This document shows positions 57,647-64,000 of a DNA stretch of 64,000 nt, in pieces (within the stretch, counting starts at the first letter, position 1; every line of letters begins with the position of its first letter). Source of the stretch: Hymenopus coronatus (taxonomy: Eukaryota; Arthropoda; Insecta; Mantodea; Hymenopodidae); the NCBI GenBank assembly GCA_030762935.1, contig CM060891.1, positions 129,001 to 193,000 of the forward strand, read 5' to 3'. The notes beneath the pieces are model-generated. The model was not told the DNA's origin. It made no database searches and saw only the letters and a program-made list of their open reading frames with translations. A program made the translations under genes and the position numbers.

Positions 57647-59820
57647 TTACCAGGGATGCCCGCAAGCCATGCGGGGAAGCCGGTATCGCCTGAAGCGGCG
57701 GTTTGTTGGATCGTAATCCCCAAGAGACCTAACGAGGGCGCTCTGATGGAATGGTAACCCTTCGTTGAATTTTGTTGCCCGACGCCTAATCTCGTCCTCC
57801 AGGTATGGTAGACCAGAGGCTTCGTGCAGGAGTCTCGTTGGAAAGCCTCGAGGCACAGAATAGATAGCCCGGAGACACCTATTCTGTACCCGCTGAAGCA
57901 ACAGCAGACTGGAGTCTACCGCCATGCCCCAGATCTCACAGGCGTAGATTAATAAGGGGATAATGAGAGCCCTCAAAAGGCGCAACTTAAGGGGAACCGT
58001 CATCGAGGACCTCAGCATCGGGTACAGTGCGGCCGCAGCCCCATTGCCCCCGCACCACAGCCCCCGGACGTGCTCCCTAAAAGTGACGCCCCTGTCAAGC
58101 TTCACCCCCAAGTAGGTGATGGTGTTGGTCCATTGTATCCTTCGTCTGAGGTACGTGAATGTGGGGAAGTTTGCGGGAAAGCGGCGCTTGGTGAAGAGAA
58201 TAGCGTGGCTTTTCTCCGGATTTAAGGACAATCGCCAACGCTCGCACCACTCTTGGATGAGGCACAGGTGTCTCTGGATAGGTGTTTGTTTGTACAGTAT
58301 AACAGCACGTCATCAGCATACTGAGCTATGTTGACTTGCTGCACTGTTGGTAGGTCGGCCATGTAGACGCTAAAGAGCGTAGGGGAAAGTACAGAGCCTT
58401 CGGGGACTCCGCCTCTTGATGGCCTAGGTGTTGATTTGTGTCCCGCAACTGAAACTACAAAAAATCTGTGTTTAAGATATGAGCGTAGTAGGTGTATGAT
58501 GTGTATCGGGAGCTCCAGTCGGATGAGTTTGAGGAGCAGACCCGCATGCCAGGTCGTAGAGAAGGCTTTCTCCACGTCCAGCGACACCGCCGCAGTGTAG
58601 GCTCTGTCCTGGAAGCCCAGGGCAGCGGCCTCCACCACTCTCAGTAGTTGCTGGGGTGTAGAATGCCCAGGACGAAAACCAAATTGGTGATCTGGGATAG
58701 CATGAATGTCGCCCAAGAGAGGGGAGAAGCGGGCTAGTATTAGCCTCTCGAAAACCTTCGAGAGAACTGATAGGAGACTGATGGATCGGTAGTTGGATGG
58801 GTGTAACGGGTCTTTCCCCGGCTTCAAAATGCATATCACCCGGGCCTCCCTCCACTCGCGTGGAAAGTGGTACAAGGTGAGGCACATGTTGAAAACCTTG
58901 GTTAGAAAGAGTACCGACTTGATGGGAAGGCATCGGAGCATGGCGGGGGTTAGTCCGTCAGGACCCGCTGCCTTTTTGGGGTTGAGGCGCCGGAGTGCGC
59001 CCTGGAGTTCACTGGGTCGGATGACGGGAAGTCGGTCCGCCTCGTCGGGGGGGGGGCGCCGAAGGTATCGACGCACCTCCCGCCGAGCACGGTCCGAGAA
59101 GTCATCGTCCTGGGGGTCTTCTCTTGGCCTCATAGACCTTTCGAGGTAGTCAGCGAACACATCGGCTTTGGCTCGGGGTTCATAAGCCAGGCCTTGGGTG
59201 CCTTGGATTGGGGAGGTGATTTGACCTCCGCGGTGCCGGAGAGCTTTGGCAATCCTCCACACGTCGCCATCCTCGAGCCTCAAGCGGGTCATAGTCTCCT
59301 CCCACGCTCGCACCCTGTGCTCGCGTAGTCGGGTCCGGACCTCTCGGCGTAAACGCCTTAGGAGTGCTCGGTTATGTGGCGTGCGGTGACGCTGGTATAG
59401 TCTGCGGGCAGCCCAGGAACGGCGTACAAGCAGATGGAGTTCTAGGGGTAGGACATCTGGGTGTAGAGGAGCTGGGGTGTGAACAGTTAAGTTATGGGCA
59501 GTTCGCACCACGATGGAGGTAAAGGGTTGGACCGCAGCCTCTAGGGATGGGATGTCTGTGATCCTAGGGTTCGGCGGGATGGAGTCGTTGAGGCAAACCC
59601 TGACGCATTCCCAGTCAACGTCAACGTTTTGAACCGAGACGTCGTGACTGGCAACCCGTGTGTTAACCTCAGCTAACACGGGATTATGATCGGAATGAAG
59701 TGCGTTGATCGATGTGAGAGATGTATGCAAAGGGAATTGTTTGATGATCGCGAAGTCAATAACGGATGCCCGTCCTTGACTTCGTGGATGGTGTGAAGTC
59801 CGTGCCCATGTCTCAGTCAT
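57647..59820 (-). pseudogene. Jockey-type LINE ORF2 fragment: endonuclease end, reverse transcriptase, C-terminal domain
   Basis: The 532-codon frame (59,820-58,222) begins inside the apurinic endonuclease domain (VIDFAIIKQFPLHTSL, and SDHNPVLAEVN near 59,690). The RT domain follows: LRRLNPKKAAGPDGLTPAML, LKPGKDPLHPSNYRSISLLS, FGFRPGHSTPQQLL, GVPEGSVLSPTLFSVYMADL, and the catalytic QYADDVLLY near 58,310. A frameshift near 58,225 leads to the second frame (58,231-57,647), with SLNPEKSHAILFTKR, TYLGVKLDRGVTF and a C-terminal region with IYACEIWG. The copy lacks the endonuclease N-terminus (5' truncation) and a visible poly(A) tail. GC-rich compared with its surroundings. Confidence 0.92.
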
Positions 59821-59831
59821 CTTAAGTACCA

Positions 59832-60007
59832 GGCCATAATATCACGCGAATCAATCAGATGTTAGCTTCATCCCAGCTCTTATAAATACCAGTCTCCGCA
59901 AGCTCAAACCATCAGTTCACCCTGAAGATGAGGAAGATGCACTTCCTCGAAACGTTGGTGTCAAGCCAAGTTTTTACCTGGCTAGAAGCCCGAGAAGATT
60001 TTGAATT
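59832..60007 (+). repeat. Right copy of Penelope-like terminal repeat
   Basis: Inverted partner of 54,421-54,595. It runs from gccataatatcacgcg to cccgagaagattttgaatt. The right boundary includes ttttgaatt, also present inverted at the left end, so part of it may be target sequence. Confidence 0.8.
59922..59972 (+). ncRNA. Candidate hammerhead ribozyme-like motif
   Basis: CTGAAGA (59,922-59,928) fits the CUGANGA core. A 7-bp stem follows, gaggaag (59,930-59,936) with cttcctc (59,942-59,948) around a 5-nt loop, then GAAAC (59,949-59,953) and GGTGTC with a possible GUC cleavage triplet. Hammerhead motifs are known in terminal repeats of Penelope-like elements. Against it: one unpaired T between core and stem, and I could not build a convincing stem I from the flanks. 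The other copy (54,421-54,595, minus) keeps the stem through a wobble pair. Confidence 0.4.
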
Positions 60008-60707
60008 AACACGTCGCCAGGAAAGCTTCAGTTCTTATTCTACATTAAATACTTCAGTAGATGAAACAAAACCAAATTTATGCGAGTTGAAAGTCGTTCA
60101 CACTTTTCTAATAACCAATCAATTTATACATTTTACAATAAGTGCTTTTGGATCTATGATTTACAAGAACAAACTTATAACAACAAAGCGCAACTAATAC
60201 GTGATTGGCTACATTTCTTACCTCATGATTTCGAGAGAAACTACATACCAAAGGCCAAATGGAGAAGTAGTGTTAATCATAGAAAAGCAAATATACATGG
60301 TCAAATATCCAAGTCTAAATCTAGTATCTGATCATCCTAAATCTTTTTTCTGATTTGGCATATACATTAACGTAAAAATTAATCCGATGTACAATTCGTA
60401 TACAGGTCAAACTTATGTTTTTAGCGATGATTATTACATAGAAATTGACGAATGTACTTTTAAAGCTAAATAGTACGGATTAGTAAATAAACGATTTTCT
60501 GGAGTACCAACTGCAATGGAATAAGCTTTTAAATACATTAATGGAGTGATATACTTTTTTAAAGACAACACATGCTTCGAGTATAACGAATTTACAAACA
60601 ATTTAGTTAAATCTGGTAAAAATAGTTTGTCTATATTTGGAATAGAATGTATTAACACACATGAAGGTTTAATTGAAAATATGGAGAGTTTTGCAAGGAA
60701 TTTATAA
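60008..60707 (+). pseudogene. Matrix metalloproteinase, hemopexin-like domain (3' part)
   Basis: Continuation of the gene broken at about 54,421. After a Ser/Thr-rich linker (SFSSYSTLNTSVDETKP) and LCELKVVHTFLITNQ, the frame shifts to YTFYNKCFWIYDLQEQTYNN and LIRDWLHFLPHDFE, the W/Y-x-D strand pattern of a hemopexin blade. A second blade is faint near 60,280-60,350 (IEKQIYMVKYPSLN). A third is at 60,405-60,475 (GQTYVFSDDYYIEID) and a fourth at 60,525-60,650 (INGVIYFFKDNTCFEYNEF), closing with GIECI before the stop at 60,705. Hemopexin propellers give MMPs substrate and inhibitor specificity. Several frameshifts or stops. Four blades is the usual number. Confidence 0.78.
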
Positions 60708-60983
60708 TTGTCACGTAATTTTTTTCCTTTATAGACAATCTGAACAAATCAATAATTCTTCATATTCCTTTGCTTTGCAAATTATATCTTGAAATTATTT
60801 TTTAAAATTGTCAGTTACTTTTTGATATTGAGGAATAATATACCAATCAAGTTTATCTTGAAATTCTCTAATAGATATTTTTTGATATTGAGAAATAAAA
60901 AAACCAATCAACTTTATCTTGAAATTCTTTTATAAAATCTTTGGATAGTTGTTGCAGAATGAATAAAAGTGGAAAATGTTCCA
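60708..60983 (-). other. AT-rich right flank with a repeated ~60-bp motif
   Basis: Two imperfect tandem copies of about 60 bp (tttttgatattgag.aataa ... accaatcaa.tttatcttgaaattct) lie at about 60,820-60,940. On the minus strand a short frame from 60,984 (MEHFPLLFILQQLSKDFIKE) contains the repeated EFQDK.DW motif but shifts frame at a T run. It may be the decayed last gene of the Polinton. No terminal inverted repeat is recognised. Confidence 0.4.
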
Positions 60984-61171
60984 TGTTTTACTTACTCTTT
61001 GTGTTTGTATAATGTTTATCTTCCTTTGTTTCATTCTTGTCATGTTTTGTATTGGTACTACTGATTTTATAAAAGTAAAAATAATGGGACACAGGCCTTG
61101 CTGGATCTAAAAGTGTTGACTTGTCTGTATAAATGTAGACATAAAATTAATCCTCTGCTGGTCACTCCACA
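60984..61171 (+). mobile_element. Candidate 5' LTR of BEL/Pao element
   Basis: The segment starts tgttttac and ends tccaca just before the primer binding site, so it has TG...CA ends. A TATA-like ttataaaag lies near 61,067. The limits are tentative because the 3' LTR is outside the window. At about 190 bp it is short for BEL LTRs, so the true start may lie further left. Confidence 0.4.
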
Positions 61172-61177
61172 AAATAT

Positions 61178-61195
61178 TGGTGCCGAAACCCGGGA
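61178..61195 (+). promoter_or_regulatory. tRNA primer binding site of BEL/Pao element
   Basis: tggtgccgaaacccggga begins with TGG, complementary to a tRNA CCA end, and is a primer-binding sequence typical of insect BEL/Pao and Gypsy elements. It lies 6 bp after the putative LTR end. Confidence 0.85.
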
Positions 61196-61429
61196 AAAAT
61201 GAGTAACTGTGAGTAGTATTATTTCTGTTTATTAATAATTGTGTGGCCTACACTTCCTCCTACACTCAGGGAAGGAAAAATAATACTGAAGACGAAACGA
61301 GCATTCTTGCAAAACAAACGCCGCTCAACGCATAACAATTTTCGATAAAGCATTTTACAGGGAAGGAATTTGTGAAACGTGCTAAATATTATTTAAGGTT
61401 TCACATTGCGTTAACTCTTCAAATTAAAT

Positions 61430-62694
61430 ATGACCGATTCCGATCCAGCAGTGGAGTTGCGCAACCTTAAACGAAATCGCACCCGCGAACGAAATAATAT
61501 CACAAGATTCGCAAACTTAATCAACTTACACAGAAAATACGACATTATAGGATTATGAGCATCATAAAAATCGCTTGTCAGACACATTGGAACGATTACT
61601 CAAGTTCGATGACGAAATTCACGATCTCCTCACTGATGAAGAATATGACACAGACGTAACCACTTGCGAGGAGTATATTGACACTGCCAAGCGAGCAATA
61701 CAGAAGGCCTCACGAGGGATTGTGAACTACAGCTCCACTCTAACAGATTCCAAAGACTTAGGATCCAACACCACATGCACGGTTTCCACGGCAGCTCCCG
61801 TATCATCGATTTCTCACACAGTCAAACTACCACCTATCAAATTAGAATCGTTTTCAGGGGACATCGAAAACTGGATGCGCTTCTGGGAGCAGTTCGAGGC
61901 TTCTGTAGATAGTGACACGTCTCTTTCGACGATTAACAAACATGTTTTCCTTCGAGGGTATCTCGAAGGGGAACCTAAAGCACTGGTAGACGGCATTGCA
62001 ATCACAGCCTCTACTTACGAAGAGACGAAGAAAATATTAAGAGATCGGTATGGGCACAAGAGTAGAATAATTCAGACTCGTCTTGACTACCTGGAAGAAT
62101 TAAAACCTAGCCGCTTCACGTTTCCTGAGAAACTCAACACAACATTTATCGAGTGTAATCGGAGGATTCACGCACTTCGGGCGTTAGGTGAGGACATCAA
62201 TGGATACGGACGGGTTCTTGCACAAAAAATACTTCGTGCCTTCCCCGAAGACATCTGTCGACGCTGGATTATTCACGCCAAGAAAGAGAGACAGAATATC
62301 CGAGGGTATATTCTTAAACTTATGCAGTTCCTGAGTGACGAGGTAAACGGAGCACTAATAAGTCAGAAGGTCCGTGGTGATATGTCACAAATGAGCAGTA
62401 CCATACCAACAGCAGCAACACTTCACGTCCATTCCAAAAACACCAGAAAATCTAAAGGAATTCTAGACCCTTATTGCGTCTTTTGTGAAAAACGTGGCCA
62501 TTTGGCACAAGATTGTCAAGAGATTACAGACGTTCACGAAAGGACTCAAACTAAAAACCAGTAACCGGTGCTTCTTATACCTGAATCACGGCCACATTGT
62601 ACAACAATATAACAAAAAGAGTAAAGCTACGTGTTCAAAATGCAAGAAAAGTCACCATCGAGCCATTTGCACAGAACAGAGCAGTCCTTAACTT
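61430..62694 (+). pseudogene. gag: BEL/Pao gag polyprotein
   Basis: The likely start is ATG 61,430 (MTDSDPAVELRNLKRNRTRE). A single-base frameshift near 61,555 joins it to the long frame that runs to 62,564. That frame contains LPPIKLESFSGDIENWMRFW (the DUF1759 signature of BEL gag), FLRGYLEGEPKALVDGI and ILRDRYGHKSRIIQTRLDYL. A zinc knuckle CVFCEKRGHLAQDC lies near 62,480-62,520, then a second after a frameshift (CSKCKKSHHRAIC, ending at 62,694). Gag forms the virus-like particle and binds RNA. Two frameshifts, so this copy is inactive. Confidence 0.9.
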
Positions 62695-64000
62695 AATGCT
62701 TCCACGACTTCGACATCACTCAAGATTGATACTGATCGTTCTAGTTTCACTTACCTGCAAACAGCACAGATCTTAGTGACAGGTCCAACTGGAATAAGAA
62801 AACGAACACGTTGTATACTAGACTGTGGCAGTCAGTCAAGTTTTATAAGCAAAACCTTGGCATATCACTTACATCTTAATGTCATTGACCACACAGACCT
62901 GGCAGTTACGGCCTTTGAATCAGCGAAAACTGCACGCTTTAAGCGCAGGCTACTCAAATTCGTCGTCAGCGGAGTCTTCCACAAAATTGAAACTAAACTT
63001 GTCCGCATTTGAAAGTGATAATACATATTCACCACATCCGACAGTATCACAAGACCTCCTAGCATTGTCACGTGTTCCTAAAATACAACTTGCAGATCCT
63101 AAAGTAGACGAACACAACCCACCTATTGAGGTTCTGATATGAGGAGGCCAGTACTGGAAGGTGATGAAACATCATCAGTCTATACGTTTATCGAGTACAT
63201 TGGTTCTTCTTCCATCTCATTTTGGCTGGATTCTTAGTGAAAGTAGATCCGGAGTTTCAATTAACCATGTAACTGTTAACTTCATTCACTCAAGAGCACA
63301 ATTTCCTCCAGAATATGACGCGAGACACTTCTGGGATTTAGAAACGTTAGGAATTCAAGATCAGCATGAGAGAACCCTTACAACCAAAGATGCTATCATC
63401 TTACAGGAGTTTCTCGATAATTTTCAAATGGAGGACGGGAGGAGAGTGGTTTCATTGCCTAGAAAGGGGGATGATGTTTTACCCTCTAACAAAAGCAATG
63501 CTGAGAAACGTTTTGTCAATCTGCAGAAAAACTTGCAAATAACACTTCATTCCAGGAGATGTATTAGTCACAGATGTTAGACTACATTCATAATGGCCAC
63601 ATAGAAACTACAGTAGATGGCAATTCTTACAATACATACTACTTGCCCCATCATGCTGTTAAAAGGGAAAAACAAGGTGAAATCAAATGGAGAATGGTGT
63701 TCGACGCATCATCACACGCAAGTAACTTTCCATCTCTCAACGATGCCTTTGAACCTGGCCCCAATTTGTTACCAGAAATTGTCAACATTACTTCGTTTTC
63801 GTCTGCACCGAAAGGCCTTAATTGGAGATGTAACGCAAGCCACCTTGCAATTGAGCTTGGACAAAAAAGATCGAGACTTCACAAGGTTCCTATGGTTTCG
63901 GGTCACAGAAGAAAATGGATCTTGGAGAACGACCGAAGATGTTATCACATAGATTCACGCGCTTGCCATTCGGTCTCACATGCAGCCCCTTTCTACTGTC
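62695..64000 (+). pseudogene. pol: BEL/Pao pol: aspartic protease and reverse transcriptase (runs off window)
   Basis: Protease region: TRCILDCGSQSSFISKTLAY (62,808-62,867), with D-C-G in place of the usual D-[ST]-G triad. A Peptidase_A17-type region follows, with SRVPKIQLADPKVDEHNPP and LVLLPSHFGWILSESRSGVS. Then come FWDLETLGIQ and, near 63,620, the RT start HHAVKREKQGEIKWRMVFDA and LNDAFEPGPNLLPEIV. After another shift, IGDVTQATLQLSLDKKDRDF gives the first RT Asp region. The window ends inside the RT, before the YVDD box. At least four frameshifts or stops. RNase H, integrase and the 3' LTR lie beyond the edge, if present. Confidence 0.9.

Larger units (their letters stand above)
54421..60007. 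mobile_element. Nested retroelement mosaic: Penelope-like element invaded by Jockey pieces
   Basis: The segment is bounded by near-identical inverted repeats of about 175-180 bp (54,421-54,595 and 59,832-60,007). Inside, from left to right: a Jockey-type gag fragment with 3' tail (minus), a Penelope-like RT fragment (minus), a Penelope-like GIY-YIG domain (plus), an unassigned stretch, and a Jockey ORF2 fragment (minus). GC content is far higher in the Jockey parts than in the surrounding Polinton. The whole block splits the metalloproteinase gene between its catalytic and hemopexin parts. Confidence 0.8.
41390..60795. mobile_element. Polinton/Maverick (adintovirus-like) element, decayed
   Basis: The hallmark genes occur together: protein-primed PolB, retrovirus-like integrase with chromodomain, adenain-like protease, packaging ATPase, penton-like protein and major capsid protein, plus cargo genes (PLA2, BRO, matrix metalloproteinase). 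About 5.6 kb of nested retroelements (54,421-60,007) sit inside it, so the original span was about 14 kb, in the normal range for the family. Many genes carry frameshifts or stops. The ends and target duplication were not found; the limits given are those of the outermost recognisable reading frames. Confidence 0.9.

Noticed and set aside
58793..59149. 118-codon plus-strand frame over the Jockey RT
   Set aside because: Antisense shadow of a clearly recognisable RT domain on the minus strand.
40872..61000. Terminal inverted repeats of the Polinton
   Set aside because: I compared the AT-rich flanks at both ends by eye and found no convincing long inverted match, so I did not annotate any.

Overview
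The window looks like nuclear DNA of an animal with a repeat-rich genome, most likely an arthropod and probably an insect. The reasons are a BEL/Pao retrotransposon, a Jockey-type LINE, a Penelope-like element and a Polinton/Maverick (adintovirus-like) element, long AT-rich non-coding tracts, and no bacterial gene organisation. I found no intact host gene. Almost everything recognisable is a repeat or a mobile element, and most of it is decayed. Family assignments come from reading motifs by eye, without database searches.

Layout. (1) 1-31,060 is dominated by one satellite family with a 1.7-kb unit. A young array (1-17,090, ten units, period 1,715 bp) runs into a decayed unit that carries a solo LTR (17,896-18,721). 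After a low-information stretch with a 0.54-kb tandem duplication (20,035-21,110), a second array (21,985-27,050) grades into strongly diverged units (27,051-31,060). Each unit carries a 131-bp exon-like block bounded by AG and GTGAG on the minus strand, and a block of about 95 bp that stays recognisable even in the oldest copies. (2) 31,210-33,660 holds nothing I recognise. (3) 33,661-40,871 looks like a composite foldback element: outer inverted repeats, two successive hairpins with arms of about 0.8-1 kb, and an 86-bp minisatellite. (4) 41,390-60,795 is a Polinton/Maverick provirus-like element interrupted by about 5.6 kb of nested retroelements (54,421-60,007). (5) 60,984-64,000 is the 5' part of a BEL/Pao LTR retrotransposon that runs off the window.

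The Polinton carries the full core set: protein-primed DNA polymerase B, retrovirus-like integrase with chromodomain, adenain-like cysteine protease, FtsK/HerA-type packaging ATPase, a penton-like protein and a double-jelly-roll-type major capsid protein. It also carries a parvovirus-type phospholipase A2, a BRO-family protein, small zinc-finger proteins and, unexpectedly, a matrix metalloproteinase with prodomain, catalytic domain and hemopexin blades. Early and replication genes (PolB, BRO) read rightward at the left. A block of virion, protease, ATPase and integrase genes reads leftward in the middle. Penton, capsid and metalloproteinase read rightward at the right. Most genes carry frameshifts or stops, so this copy is a fossil, but the gene content is readable.

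The most interesting item is the metalloproteinase cargo gene. It is split by a nested Penelope-like/Jockey insertion and lacks the expected cysteine-switch cysteine. Next are the composite foldback element and the exon-like content of the satellite.
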